Assembly: GCF_014836335.1 (NCBI RefSeq)
Contig: NZ_JACSRA010000007.1
Span: 88,105 to 152,104 of the forward strand
DNA: 64,000 nt
Reading direction: 5' to 3'
DNA from: Clostridium cibarium
GTDB lineage: Bacteria; Bacillota; Clostridia; Clostridiales; Clostridiaceae
The notes beneath the pieces are model-generated. The model was not told where the DNA came from, searched no databases, and was given only the letters and a program-made list of their open reading frames with translations. The position numbers and the translations under genes were made by a program. Positions 45,796 through 56,078 of the stretch are shown here, in pieces (position 1 is the stretch's first letter; every line of letters begins with the position of its first letter).

Positions 45796-47163
45796 ATGTA
45801 TAAATGTGCGCTAGTATTGGCTGCAGGACAAGGAAAAAGAATTAAGTCAGACATCCCAAAAGTGCTACACAAAGTATGTGGCAAGGAAATGGTTAATCAT
45901 GTTATAGATAATATGAGAAATGCTAATATAGAAGATGTAAATGTAATAATTGGGAAAGGTGCAGAGCTTGTTAAGAAAGAGACTGAGAATAGAAATGTAT
46001 CTTATTCGCTTCAAGAAGAGCAATTAGGCACTGGGCATGCAGTAAAGTGTGCAAAGGGATTTTTAGAAGGTAAAGATGGCGTAGTTGCTATTTTTGCAGG
46101 AGATGCTCCTTTAACAAAGATTGAAACTATAAATAATTTAATGGAAGAACATATACTTAAGAAAAATTCAGCAACACTACTATCTGCTTATGTGGAAGAT
46201 CCAACTGGATATGGAAGAATCATAAGGGATGGCGATGAAGTAGTTAAGATAGTTGAGCATAAAGATTGCAATGAAGAAGAGCTTAAAGTAAATGAAATGA
46301 ATGCAGCAATGTATTGTTTTGATATAAAAGATTTATTATCTTCTTTGGAGAAGTTATCAAATGATAATAACCAAGGAGAATATTATTTAACAGATGTTAT
46401 TGGTATTCTAAAGAATGAAGGTAAAAGAATAGGTGCAGTTGTTACTGATTATGAAGACACTATAGGTGTAAATTCAAGAGTGCAATTAGCCGAAGCTGAA
46501 GAAATATTAAGAAATAGAATAAACGAGAAACACTTAAATAATGGAGTTACTTTAATAGATCCTAGAACAACATATATTGGGGTTGACGTAAAAATTGGCA
46601 AGGATACGATTGTATACCCAAATAATATATTTGAAGGAAATACTGTAATTGCAGAAAATTGCACCATATTACAAGGGTGCAGAATAAAAGATAGCATAAT
46701 AGCAAAAGGTGTTGAGATACAATCTTCTGTAATATTAGAAAGTAGAATTGGTGAGAACACAACAGTTGGTCCATTTGCTTACATTAGGCCTGAGTCTTCT
46801 ATAGGAAAAGATGCTCGAATAGGAGACTTTGTTGAAATAAAAAAATCAACGATAGGTGATGGAACTAAGGTGTCTCATTTAACTTATATTGGAGATGCAG
46901 AAGTAGGAAGTGGATGTAATTTTGGTTGTGGAACTGTTGTAGTAAACTACGATGGTAAGACAAAGAATAAAACAATAATTGGAGATAATAGCTTTATAGG
47001 ATGTAATACAAATTTAGTTTCGCCAGTAGAGGTGGGCGATAACACTTATATAGCTGCTGGCTCAACAATTACTTCTAAAGTAGAAGAAGGTGACCTTGCA
47101 ATAGCGAGAGCTAAGCAAAGAAACATAAAGGGCTGGGTTGAAAAAAAGGGTTTAATGAAATAA
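45796..47163 (+). CDS. glmU: Bifunctional GlcNAc-1-phosphate uridyltransferase / GlcN-1-phosphate acetyltransferase
   Basis: Makes UDP-GlcNAc, the first peptidoglycan precursor. The N-terminal pyrophosphorylase domain (about 1-225) has [15 protein letters not shown]; the C-terminal left-handed beta helix (about 250-455) has repeating hexapeptides and the acetyl-CoA-site region ([16 protein letters not shown]). The 455-residue length is normal. GAGGTGAT precedes the ATG. Confidence 0.97.
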   Translation: MYKCALVLAAGQGKRIKSDIPKVLHKVCGKEMVNHVIDNMRNANIEDVNVIIGKGAELVKKETENRNVSYSLQEEQLGTGHAVKCAKGFLEGKDGVVAIFAGDAPLTKIETINNLMEEHILKKNSATLLSAYVEDPTGYGRIIRDGDEVVKIVEHKDCNEEELKVNEMNAAMYCFDIKDLLSSLEKLSNDNNQGEYYLTDVIGILKNEGKRIGAVVTDYEDTIGVNSRVQLAEAEEILRNRINEKHLNNGVTLIDPRTTYIGVDVKIGKDTIVYPNNIFEGNTVIAENCTILQGCRIKDSIIAKGVEIQSSVILESRIGENTTVGPFAYIRPESSIGKDARIGDFVEIKKSTIGDGTKVSHLTYIGDAEVGSGCNFGCGTVVVNYDGKTKNKTIIGDNSFIGCNTNLVSPVEVGDNTYIAAGSTITSKVEEGDLAIARAKQRNIKGWVEKKGLMK

Positions 47164-47222
47164 TTATATATAAATTATACCAAAGTACCTAATAGTTAAA
47201 ATTTAAGGAGGTCCTCACAAAT

Positions 47223-48182
47223 ATGTTAACTCACGGAAATAACATTAAAATATTTACTGGAAATTCACATCCTGAACTAGCTAAGGATATTGCTGAAATA
47301 TTAGGCGTACCAGTTGGAAAGTCAAAGGTATCTACATTTAGTGATGGAGAAATATCAGTGGATATTGATGAAACTGTTAGAGGAGCAGATGTGTTTATAG
47401 TACAATCTACTTGCTCACCAGTTAATAATAATCTAATGGAACTTTTAATTATGATAGATGCATTTAAAAGAGCATCAGCAGGAAGAATAACAACAGTTAT
47501 TCCATACTATGGATATGCAAGGCAAGATAGAAAAGCAAAATCAAGAGATCCTATTACTGCAAAGCTTGTAGCAGATCTTTTAACAGCTGCAGGAGCTCAT
47601 AGAGTATTAACTATGGATTTACATGCTGCTCAAATTCAAGGATACTTTAATATACCTGTTGATCATTTAATGGGAGCGCCAATTCTTTCTAAACACTTTG
47701 TAGATAAGGGATTAGCTGATCAAGATGACGTAGTTGTTGTATCTCCAGATTTAGGTAGCGTTACAAGAGCAAGAAAGTTTGCAGATAGATTGCATGCACC
47801 AATAGCTATAATAGATAAGAGAAGACCAAAGGCAAATGTATCAGAAATAATGAATATAATAGGTGATGTAGAAGGTAAGAGATGTATCTTAATAGATGAT
47901 ATGATAGATACTGCAGGAACAATAGCAAATGCAGCAAATGCATTAAAGGATTTAGGAGCTACAGCTGTATACGCATGTTGTACTCATGGAGTTTTATCAG
48001 GACCAGCATTTGATAGATTAAATAGTTCTGCTATTGAAGAATTAGTAATGTTAAATACAATTACATTACCAGAAGAAGCAGATACAGAAAAAATAACATC
48101 ACTTTCAGTTGCTCCATTGTTTGCTGAAGCAATACAAAGGATTTATGATGATGAACCAATAAGTAAGTTATTTGAATCTTAG
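47223..48182 (+). CDS. prs: Ribose-phosphate pyrophosphokinase
   Basis: Makes PRPP from ribose 5-phosphate and ATP. Motifs: [10 protein letters not shown], the flexible-loop [26 protein letters not shown] and the PRPP loop DDMIDTAGT. 319 residues. AAGGAGGTCC precedes the ATG. It supplies the effector sensed by PurR. Confidence 0.97.
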   Translation: MLTHGNNIKIFTGNSHPELAKDIAEILGVPVGKSKVSTFSDGEISVDIDETVRGADVFIVQSTCSPVNNNLMELLIMIDAFKRASAGRITTVIPYYGYARQDRKAKSRDPITAKLVADLLTAAGAHRVLTMDLHAAQIQGYFNIPVDHLMGAPILSKHFVDKGLADQDDVVVVSPDLGSVTRARKFADRLHAPIAIIDKRRPKANVSEIMNIIGDVEGKRCILIDDMIDTAGTIANAANALKDLGATAVYACCTHGVLSGPAFDRLNSSAIEELVMLNTITLPEEADTEKITSLSVAPLFAEAIQRIYDDEPISKLFES

Positions 48183-48199
48183 AATTACATAATATGTTT

Positions 48200-48225
48200 A
48201 AGGAGCACCCAGGGTGCTCCTTTTT
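48200..48225 (+). terminator. Intrinsic terminator after prs
   Basis: A 10-bp GC-rich stem around a 3-base loop, followed by T5. Confidence 0.88.
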
Positions 48226-48322
48226 AGGATAAGTGAATAAATTGTAACATTTATAGGAATGTATTTCTTAATTTTCAATTTAGTGATAAATTTATTATAT
48301 GACAGTAAAGGAAGTGGTATTG

Positions 48323-49009
48323 ATGAATGGCAGTTTGGGAAAAATTCTTTTAGTAGATGACGATGAGAATATATGCGAGGTTATTGATTTATACTTAAAA
48401 AGTTCAGGATTTGATACGAGGATTGTTCATGATGGAAAGAAGGCACAGGAGGAATTTATTGAATATAATCCAGATATAGTGCTTCTTGATGTAATGATTC
48501 CTATGATTGATGGGATAGATGTTCTTAAATGGATTAGGAAAGAAGGTCAAACGCCTGTTATAATGCTTACAGCTAAAGGAGATACCTTTGATAAGGTGTT
48601 AGCATTAGAGTTAGGTGCAGATGATTATGTTGTAAAACCATTTGAACCAAAGGAATTGATAGCAAGAATTAAAGCTGTTATGAGAAGATATTCTTCAGAT
48701 AATTCGGGGAAAGAAATCCTTCATTACAATCAAATAGTTATTGATTCAAACTCTTATAGTGTAGTATACAAGGGGAAAGAAGTTAAGATGCCGCCTAAAG
48801 AATTTGAACTTCTTTACTATTTAGCAAGTAATAAGAACAAAGTATTTACTAGAGAACAGCTATTATGTGAAGTCTGGGGATATGATTATCCAGGAGATTC
48901 AAGAACTGTGGATGTTCATATTAAGAGAGTTAGAGAAAAGGTTAATGGCGGTGAAAATTGGAGTTTAGAGACTGTATGGGGAGTAGGATATAAGTTCGAG
49001 GTGAAATAG
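48323..49009 (+). CDS. OmpR-family response regulator
   Basis: A 228-residue regulator. The receiver domain has phosphoacceptor D56 (IVLLDVMIP) and YVVKPFEP; the winged helix occupies about 130-228 (EFELLYYLASN, YDYPGDSRTVDVHIKRVREKV). The ATG at 48323 follows AAGGAAGTGG; an in-frame TTG lies one codon upstream. The partner kinase begins at the next base. The target genes are unknown; the adjacent prsA pair is one possibility, but nothing in the sequence proves it. Confidence 0.9.
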   Translation: MNGSLGKILLVDDDENICEVIDLYLKSSGFDTRIVHDGKKAQEEFIEYNPDIVLLDVMIPMIDGIDVLKWIRKEGQTPVIMLTAKGDTFDKVLALELGADDYVVKPFEPKELIARIKAVMRRYSSDNSGKEILHYNQIVIDSNSYSVVYKGKEVKMPPKEFELLYYLASNKNKVFTREQLLCEVWGYDYPGDSRTVDVHIKRVREKVNGGENWSLETVWGVGYKFEVK

Positions 49010-50425
49010 ATGAAAAGAACTAGCTTGATTAGTAAGCTCATTGCTGCATTTATAGGAGTGTTATCAATAGGATTAATAGCACTTGGAGCAACTTTGAATT
49101 CATGGTTTAAAAGTTACTATTTGGAACTTAGAAAGACTGATCTAGATAATCAAGGTTATTCAGTAGCATCGGCAGCCTCTTCTTACTTTGAATGTCGGGA
49201 AAATTCTAGTTTGGATAACTTAAAAAATGTAATAAGCATAGTTAATAATTCTATTAAAGGGGATATATATATAACAAATACTTCAGGAAATATCTATGTA
49301 AAATCAAATTATGAGGATGGAGAATCAGATGTTTCTAAAGTTAATGTATCTCAAAAGGATATAGAGTTGTTAAAGGAAGGAAATGTATTAGATTATAAAG
49401 CGGAAGAAAAGATAGAAGTTTATAAATATAGTAGACCTATATTTAGTGATGGTACTTTTGTAGGAATTTTAATTATTGATAAGCCTGCAGAACAGATAGA
49501 TTCTGTGATAGATAAAGTTAAACAAATCGTATGGACATTTATTTTTGTAACTATAGCAGGAACTACTGTAATGGCAGGTGCATTCACAAGAAGATTTGTA
49601 GTTAACCCAATTAATGAGATAAATAAAATAGCAAATAAGTTTGCTAGAGGCGAAGTTGAAAATAGGGTCCGTGTTAAGAATATAGACGAAATTGGTGAAC
49701 TTGCACGGTCATTTAACACAATGGCAGAATATCTGGAAAGAGTAGATGCTAATAGACGAGATTTTATATCAAATGTGTCTCATGAACTAAGATCGCCTAT
49801 AACATCTATGAAAGGTTTTATAGCTGGAATATTAGATGGAATAATACCAAAAGATAAAGAAAATTATTACTTAAGCATTGTATATGATGAAATAACTAGG
49901 TTATCAAGGCTAGTAAACGATTTGTTAGATATTTCAGCTATAGAAGATGGAAAGTATAGTCTTAGCATGGTAGAAGTGGATATTAATGTTTTGATTAAGC
50001 TTTGTGTAGCAAATGCGGAATCTAGTTTTATTAAAAAAAGATTAAAATGCGAAGTTTCATTGGATGATAAACATAAAATTGTGTATGCCGATAGCGATAG
50101 GATTATGCAAGTAATAACAAATCTTTTGGACAATGCTATAAAGTATAGCTATGATGGTGGCAATATTAGTATTAGAACTAAAGAAAAATCAACTAAGATT
50201 TATGTAAAAATTAAAAATGAGGGACCAATTTTAACAAAAGAGGAGTTAGTAAGGATTTGGGATAGGTTTTATAAAGCAGACAAATCACGAACTAATAAAG
50301 AAAGTACAGGGTTAGGCCTTCCTATAGTTAGGTCAATTTTAGCACAACATGGTGAAGAAGTTTGGGCTAAGAATGAGAAGGATGGGGTAAGTTTTATATT
50401 TACTTTATCTGAGTATAAGCAGTAA
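49010..50425 (+). CDS. Sensor histidine kinase (HAMP type)
   Basis: A 471-residue membrane kinase. Helix 1 (about 8-30), an extracellular sensing domain (about 31-170), helix 2 (~172-192), HAMP (~195-250), HisKA with H258 in NVSHELRSPITS, and HATPase_c (~350-468, DNAIKYS, STGLGLPI). It begins directly after the response regulator stop codon. The signal is unknown. The pair occupies the place where B. subtilis has ctc. Confidence 0.9.
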   Translation: MKRTSLISKLIAAFIGVLSIGLIALGATLNSWFKSYYLELRKTDLDNQGYSVASAASSYFECRENSSLDNLKNVISIVNNSIKGDIYITNTSGNIYVKSNYEDGESDVSKVNVSQKDIELLKEGNVLDYKAEEKIEVYKYSRPIFSDGTFVGILIIDKPAEQIDSVIDKVKQIVWTFIFVTIAGTTVMAGAFTRRFVVNPINEINKIANKFARGEVENRVRVKNIDEIGELARSFNTMAEYLERVDANRRDFISNVSHELRSPITSMKGFIAGILDGIIPKDKENYYLSIVYDEITRLSRLVNDLLDISAIEDGKYSLSMVEVDINVLIKLCVANAESSFIKKRLKCEVSLDDKHKIVYADSDRIMQVITNLLDNAIKYSYDGGNISIRTKEKSTKIYVKIKNEGPILTKEELVRIWDRFYKADKSRTNKESTGLGLPIVRSILAQHGEEVWAKNEKDGVSFIFTLSEYKQ

Positions 50426-50539
50426 ATTAATTTATGTTTCCATATAGTACATAAAATTTATGAAAGTGGAAAAACTATTAATAGTTAATTAATTTAGATA
50501 AAAAGTAAAATGTTGATATATAACTCTTAATTATAGGAA

Positions 50540-50643
50540 TAACTAAGAGGACCTAACAAGTTAATGAAGCTTAAAGATAAAATCACATAATATTGATGCT
50601 TATCTGTAAGTTACAAGTTAATTATGTTCTGTCCTCTTTGTTA
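50540..50643 (+). ncRNA. Foldable 104-nt intergenic element before pth, unclassified
   Basis: TAACTAAGAGGAC (50540-50552) pairs with GTCCTCTTTGTTA (50631-50643), 13 positions with one mismatch, closing a ~78-base interior. That interior contains two copies of ACAAGTTAAT (50556, 50613) and an AGATAA/TTATCT pair. No known riboswitch or T-box motif is seen. A likely pth -10 (TATAAT, 50662-50667) follows. It could be a structured RNA or simply a chance repeat. Confidence 0.35.
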
Positions 50644-50705
50644 TGCTATAAATAATTTAGTATAATGTTAATAATTATATAATTGCAAAGAAGGAGTAAG
50701 TAAAT

Positions 50706-51281
50706 ATGTTTCTTATAGTTGGTCTGGGAAACCCAGGTAGAGAATATGAAAATACAAGACATAATATAGGATTTGATGCTATAGATGCTATAGCAAAAAA
50801 GTATAATATAGAAGTTAATAGGATAAAATTTAAAGGAGTTTGTGGTGAAGGATTCATAGGAGGTAAAAAAGTAATTTTACTTAAACCATCTACATATATG
50901 AATTTAAGTGGAGAAAGTGTTCGTGAAGTAATGGACTTTTACAAACTTTCAGAGGAAGAAGTATTAGTTGTATACGATGATATAAGTTTAGAAGTAGGAA
51001 GATTAAGAATTAGAGAAAAAGGCAGTGCAGGCGGGCATAACGGAATAAAAAGTTTAATTAGTCATATGGGGACAGATGTATTCTCAAGAATTAAAATAGG
51101 AGTAGGACAACCTGAAGGCAACTTAGTTAACCATGTTCTGGGAAATTTTTCTAAGGAAGATAGAAAGTATTTAGAAGAAGTTTTAGATGTAGTAGTGTCT
51201 GCTGCTGGAGTTATTCTTAATTATGATACAAAAGAAGCTATGAATAAGTTTAATGGATTTAATATAAATAAAACTAGTTAA
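50706..51281 (+). CDS. pth: Peptidyl-tRNA hydrolase
   Basis: Recycles peptidyl-tRNA by hydrolysing the ester bond. The N-terminal [19 protein letters not shown] contains the catalytic His; GGHNGIKS and the KIGVG strand are also present. 191 residues. AAGGAG precedes the ATG. It is close to mfd (14 bases). Confidence 0.97.
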   Translation: MFLIVGLGNPGREYENTRHNIGFDAIDAIAKKYNIEVNRIKFKGVCGEGFIGGKKVILLKPSTYMNLSGESVREVMDFYKLSEEEVLVVYDDISLEVGRLRIREKGSAGGHNGIKSLISHMGTDVFSRIKIGVGQPEGNLVNHVLGNFSKEDRKYLEEVLDVVVSAAGVILNYDTKEAMNKFNGFNINKTS

Positions 51282-51295
51282 GGATGGTGCTTGAA

Positions 51296-54200
51296 ATGAG
51301 ATTAAAGGGGTTAATGGAGCCCTTAATAAATAGTAAGGAATTCTCTAATGTAAAGCAATTTATAGAAAGTGGAAAGAATCCTATTGAAATAGAAGGATTA
51401 TCAGAGTCAGCAAAAGCATATTTTACAAATGCGATATATGAAAGTTTAAATAAATCTGTTGTAATGATTACGCATAATGATATGGAAGCTAAGAATCTAT
51501 ATGAAGATCTTAATTTATATACCAGTAATGTTTGTTACTTTCCTGCAAAAGAAGTGGTTTTCTATAATATTGATGCTATATCAGGAGATTTAAGATGGGC
51601 TAGGTTAAAAGTAATAAAAGAAATACTTAGTAAAAAGAAGAATATAGTAGTTACTTCTATAGAAGCGTTTGCTTCGTTGTATACCCCAAGAAAGTTGTTT
51701 TCAGAACATAGAATCTCATTAGAAGTTGGTCAAGATGTTGAATTTAAAGAGATATCAAAGCTTCTAGTTGAGGGAGGATATGAAAGGGTAGATATGGTTG
51801 AAGGTAAAGGAGAGTTCTCACTTCGTGGAGGGCTCTTAGATGTTTTTCCTCCGGATTCCATATATCCTTATAGAATAGAACTTTTTGGAGATGAAATAGA
51901 TTCCATAAGAACCTTTAATAAGGAATCTCAAAGAAGTATAGATAAGGTAAACGGTATAGATATATTTCCTGCTAAAGAAATGGTAATGAGTGAGGAAATA
52001 ATAAGTAATGCTATTGAGTCTATTAAAATAGAACTTGAAGATACCTTAAAGAAAAACAAAGATAAGGAAAGAGAAAATAAGCTTAGAAATAATATTGGAA
52101 ATAATCTGGAGAATTTAGAGCAAATACATTCTTTTGAAACTATTGATAGTTATTTGCCTTTCTTTTATAAAGAAGAAGAAACTCTTTTTGACTATTTAGA
52201 AGATTATATATTTATAATGGATGATAAAGTTAGGGCTTTAGGGAAGTTAGAAAGTACATTTCTTGAGTTTGATGAGAATTATTCTATATTTTTAGAAAGA
52301 GGAGACATACTGCCTTCTCAAGGAAAACTTCTATTACAAAAAGAAAAGATAATAGAATTATTAGAAGATAAAGTTCATTTAACTTTAGAAGTTATAAGTA
52401 AGAATAATGAGTTTTTAAGGCCAAGGCATAGTATAGAAATAAGCGGAACTACTTTACATCATTATCAAGGCCAATTAGATATACTTATTGATGATATCAT
52501 AAACAAGAAGAGTGAAGATTATAGAACCGTTATTTTATCAGGAACTAGAGCTCGTGGAGAGAGGCTAGTTAATACCCTTAGAGATAGGGGGGTGGAAAGT
52601 GTTTATAAAGATACTGTTGATGAAGTGGCCTTGGGAGAAGTTGTAATAACTTTTGGAAACCTTTTGAAGGGGTTTGAATGTCCAGCGTACAAAGTTTGTG
52701 TTATATCGGATAAAGAAGTATTTGGTGAAGCAAAAAGAAAATTGAAGAAGACAAAAAAGAAAAGTAAAGGTGTTTCTAAAATAAAAAGTTTTGCTGAGCT
52801 AAAGCCTGGAGATTACGTAGTCCATGTTAATCATGGTATAGGAGTTTATAAAGGTATAAAACAAATTGAAGTTGGAGGACACAAAAGAGATTATTTAGAT
52901 ATTATTTATGATAAAGGAGATAAACTCTATGTGCCTGTAGATCAATTAGATCTTGTGCAAAAATATATTGGAAGTGAAGGAAAATCACCAAAAGTTAATA
53001 AACTTGGTGGCGCAGAATGGCAAAAAGCAAAATCAAAAGTAAGAAAATCAATTAATGAAATTGCTCAGGATTTAGTTAAACTATATGCAGCAAGATCAAC
53101 TATGAAAGGGCATAAGTTTGGAAAAGATACCGAATGGCAGAGGCAGTTTGAAGATGAATTTCCATTTGAAGAAACGCCGGATCAATTGACAAGTATTGAA
53201 GAAATTAAAAAGGATATGGAGTCAAACAAATCCATGGATAGGCTTCTTTGCGGGGATGTAGGTTATGGCAAAACTGAGGTTGCTGTGAGAGCAGCTTTTA
53301 AGGCTGTAATGGAAGGCAAACAAGTAGCATTTTTAGTACCAACTACAATTCTAGCTGAACAACATTACAAAAACTTAAAAAGCAGATTTTCCGATTTTCC
53401 CGTTACTATAGAGATGATAAGTAGATTTAGAACTGCAAAAGAACAAAAAGCTACATTGCAAGCAGTTAAGGAGGGTAATGTTGATATTTTAATTGGAACT
53501 CATAGATTGGTTTCTAAAGATATTACATTTAAAGATTTAGGGCTTTTGATAGTTGATGAAGAGCAAAGATTTGGAGTAGCACAAAAAGAAAAGATAAAAA
53601 ATGTAAAGAAAAATGTTGATGTTTTAACATTAAGTGCAACTCCTATTCCAAGAACTCTTCATATGTCATTAACAGGGGTTAGAGATATTTCTGTTATAGA
53701 AACTCCACCAGAAGAAAGGTATCCTATTCAAACCTATGTAGTTGAGCAAAATGATCAATTAATAAGAGATGCTATTATGAGAGAAGTAAGTAGAGGTGGG
53801 CAAGTATATTTCGTTTATAATAGAGTTGAAGATATAGATAAAATGGCTACATTTGTAAAGAGCTTGGTGCCAGAAGCAAGGGTCGCTGTCGCCCATGGAC
53901 AAATGACTGAAAGACAGTTAGAAAAAGAAATGATGGATTTTATGGTAAATGAATATGATGTTCTTGTTTGTACAACTATAATTGAAACCGGAATAGATAT
54001 TCAAAATGTAAATACAATAATTATCTATAATGCTGATAAGATGGGATTATCTCAATTATACCAGTTAAGAGGAAGAGTAGGTCGTTCAAATAGGATAGCT
54101 TATGCATATCTTTTATATACTAAAGATAAGGTCCTAACAGAAGTTGCTGAAAAGAGATTAAAAGCACTTAAAGATTTTACTGAGCTTGGTTCTGGGTTTA

Positions 54201-54799
54201 AAATTGCCATGAGAGATTTAGAGATAAGAGGAGCAGGAAATATGATGGGCTCTGCTCAACATGGACACATGGCAACTGTAGGATATGATCTTTACTGCAG
54301 AATGCTTGAAGATACTGTGAAGCTTATTAAAGGCGAGATAGATAAAGAACCTGTTGAAACTACTGTAGATTTAAAGGTGGATGCATATATACCTTCGACA
54401 TACATAGAAGATGAAATTCAAAAGATTGAAGTTTATAAGAAGATTGCAGCTTTAGAAAGTCAAGAAGAGTATATGGATATAAAGGAAGAACTCGAAGATA
54501 GATATTCAGAAATACCAGACGCAGTTTATAATTTAATGGATATTGCCTATATTAAGAGTAGAGCAAAAATGTTATCAATTGAAGAGATAAAGGAAACAAA
54601 TAATGAAATAATCTTTAAGTTTGTAGAAGGGGAAACCTCTTACAAGGATGTGTTTAAAAAGTTGATTGATAACTATAAGGATAATGTATTATTAAGGTTT
54701 GGAGATAAGCCATCCTTTACTTTTAAGCAGGGAGAACAAAAGAAAGAACAAATATTGGCGTTCTTTAAGGAAATGTTGAACAAATTAATTAAAAATTAG
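51296..54799 (+). CDS. mfd: Transcription-repair coupling factor
   Basis: A 1167-residue ATP-dependent translocase that removes stalled RNA polymerase and recruits UvrA. The N-terminal UvrB-like domains end near 350; the CarD/RID RNA-polymerase-binding module is PGDYVVHVNHGIGVYKG; helicase motifs include GDVGYGKTEVA (Walker A), DEEQRFGV and QLRGRVGRS. A C-terminal TRCF domain closes it. The ATG at 51296 follows AAGGATGG by 8 bases; an upstream in-frame ATG at 51284 overlaps that site. Confidence 0.97.
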   Translation: MRLKGLMEPLINSKEFSNVKQFIESGKNPIEIEGLSESAKAYFTNAIYESLNKSVVMITHNDMEAKNLYEDLNLYTSNVCYFPAKEVVFYNIDAISGDLRWARLKVIKEILSKKKNIVVTSIEAFASLYTPRKLFSEHRISLEVGQDVEFKEISKLLVEGGYERVDMVEGKGEFSLRGGLLDVFPPDSIYPYRIELFGDEIDSIRTFNKESQRSIDKVNGIDIFPAKEMVMSEEIISNAIESIKIELEDTLKKNKDKERENKLRNNIGNNLENLEQIHSFETIDSYLPFFYKEEETLFDYLEDYIFIMDDKVRALGKLESTFLEFDENYSIFLERGDILPSQGKLLLQKEKIIELLEDKVHLTLEVISKNNEFLRPRHSIEISGTTLHHYQGQLDILIDDIINKKSEDYRTVILSGTRARGERLVNTLRDRGVESVYKDTVDEVALGEVVITFGNLLKGFECPAYKVCVISDKEVFGEAKRKLKKTKKKSKGVSKIKSFAELKPGDYVVHVNHGIGVYKGIKQIEVGGHKRDYLDIIYDKGDKLYVPVDQLDLVQKYIGSEGKSPKVNKLGGAEWQKAKSKVRKSINEIAQDLVKLYAARSTMKGHKFGKDTEWQRQFEDEFPFEETPDQLTSIEEIKKDMESNKSMDRLLCGDVGYGKTEVAVRAAFKAVMEGKQVAFLVPTTILAEQHYKNLKSRFSDFPVTIEMISRFRTAKEQKATLQAVKEGNVDILIGTHRLVSKDITFKDLGLLIVDEEQRFGVAQKEKIKNVKKNVDVLTLSATPIPRTLHMSLTGVRDISVIETPPEERYPIQTYVVEQNDQLIRDAIMREVSRGGQVYFVYNRVEDIDKMATFVKSLVPEARVAVAHGQMTERQLEKEMMDFMVNEYDVLVCTTIIETGIDIQNVNTIIIYNADKMGLSQLYQLRGRVGRSNRIAYAYLLYTKDKVLTEVAEKRLKALKDFTELGSGFKIAMRDLEIRGAGNMMGSAQHGHMATVGYDLYCRMLEDTVKLIKGEIDKEPVETTVDLKVDAYIPSTYIEDEIQKIEVYKKIAALESQEEYMDIKEELEDRYSEIPDAVYNLMDIAYIKSRAKMLSIEEIKETNNEIIFKFVEGETSYKDVFKKLIDNYKDNVLLRFGDKPSFTFKQGEQKKEQILAFFKEMLNKLIKN

Positions 54800-54851
54800 T
54801 AATTTTTTGGGTTAAATGATTTGAATTGTAGTATTATTATTGTTATACTAA

Positions 54852-54875
54852 TAATATGTCGTTTAATATGTCGTT
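54852..54875 (+). repeat. Tandem 12-bp direct repeat upstream of prsA1
   Basis: TAATATGTCGTT occurs twice back to back (54852-54863, 54864-54875), just before the prsA1 ribosome site. A TATACT-type -10 element lies at 54844-54849. Response regulators of the OmpR family often bind such repeats. Confidence 0.5.
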
Positions 54876-54913
54876 ATAACCTATTTAATAAACAATAAAG
54901 TGAGGGAATGCCT

Positions 54914-55957
54914 TTGAGAGAGATTAGAAAGTATGTAACAATGGCGTTAGCAGGAGTTATGATATTATCGTTTGCTGGATGTAGTATGATAGAAAGAACA
55001 CCAGAATCAATACAGAAAACAGTATTAGCTAAGGTTGGAAATAAAAAAATAACAAGAGCAGACGTTGATTTAGCACTAAAACCATATTTAGAGCAATACA
55101 AAAAACAATATGGAGAAGATTTCGAAAATAAGGAAGAATTAAAAGAACCACTAAAGAATATGAGAAAACAACAATTAGAAGGGCTAGTAGATCAAGAAGT
55201 GTTGTTACAAAACAAAGAAGCTCTAGACGTTAATCCATCTGATGAAGAAATCCAAGCACAAGTTGATGATAGAATAAAGTACTTTAAGGATTCTACTGGA
55301 TCAGATGATAAGTATGAAGAATTTGTAAAGTCATATGGATATGATGTTGATAGCTTTGAAAAATTCTTAAAGACACAAGCAGTAGTAAGTATGGTAGTTG
55401 ATAAGATTGTTGAGGGTGTAGAAGTAACAGATGAAGATGTAGAGAATAACTACAATGAGAATAAGAGTACTTATACAACTAAGGCAGGAGCTGACGTAAC
55501 ACACTTATTATTTGCTCCAGCGAAAGATGCAAAGGGCAATGTAGTAGAAGGTGCAGATGCAGCTGCAAAGACTAAAGCAGATGCAGCTAGAGCGAAAGCT
55601 GTTTCTGGAATATCATTAAAGGATTTATCAACTAGTGCTGAATTTAAGGATTCTGCTAAGTATGAAGAGCTAGGTCGTGTAAGTTTTGTAGATAGTGGAA
55701 TGGTTAAAGAATTTGAAGATGCGTTCAAGGTTTTACCAGCTAATCAAGTATCTGAAGTTGTTAAGACACAGTTTGGTTATCATATAATAGTAAATACTAA
55801 GGTGTATCCAAATGATGAGGTAAAACCACTTGATGATACTCTTAAAGGAACAATTAAGAGTCAATTATTACAACAGAAGCAACAAGACACATACAAAGAT
55901 AAAATTCAAGAATTAAAAGACAATATGAAGGTTAAATTATACGAGGATAAGCTATAA
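54914..55957 (+). CDS. prsA: Foldase lipoprotein PrsA, copy 1 (parvulin-type PPIase)
   Basis: A 347-residue lipoprotein that helps fold exported proteins outside the membrane. The lipobox is SFAGC; the SurA-like N-terminal chaperone domain is followed by the parvulin PPIC domain (ADVTHLLFA... QFGYHIIVNTKVY) and a Lys-rich C-terminal helix. The start is TTG at 54914, 6 bases after GAGGGA; the in-frame ATG at 54908 abuts that site. It is one of a near-identical tandem pair. Confidence 0.9.
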   Translation: MREIRKYVTMALAGVMILSFAGCSMIERTPESIQKTVLAKVGNKKITRADVDLALKPYLEQYKKQYGEDFENKEELKEPLKNMRKQQLEGLVDQEVLLQNKEALDVNPSDEEIQAQVDDRIKYFKDSTGSDDKYEEFVKSYGYDVDSFEKFLKTQAVVSMVVDKIVEGVEVTDEDVENNYNENKSTYTTKAGADVTHLLFAPAKDAKGNVVEGADAAAKTKADAARAKAVSGISLKDLSTSAEFKDSAKYEELGRVSFVDSGMVKEFEDAFKVLPANQVSEVVKTQFGYHIIVNTKVYPNDEVKPLDDTLKGTIKSQLLQQKQQDTYKDKIQELKDNMKVKLYEDKL

Positions 55958-55976
55958 TAATTATTTAAATTATAAG

Positions 55977-56010
55977 AAAACAGAGGAAGGTTTTTGAATT
56001 TTCTGTTTTT
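55977..56010 (+). terminator. Intrinsic terminator after prsA1
   Basis: A 9-bp stem (55977-55985 with 56001-56009) and a 15-base loop with a T-rich end. Weaker than the one after prsA2. Confidence 0.5.
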
Positions 56011-56078
56011 GGGTATAGAATTTGTTATTCAATAAGTAGTTAAAATTTATTAATAAGTAGAAAAGTGAGGGAATGGCT

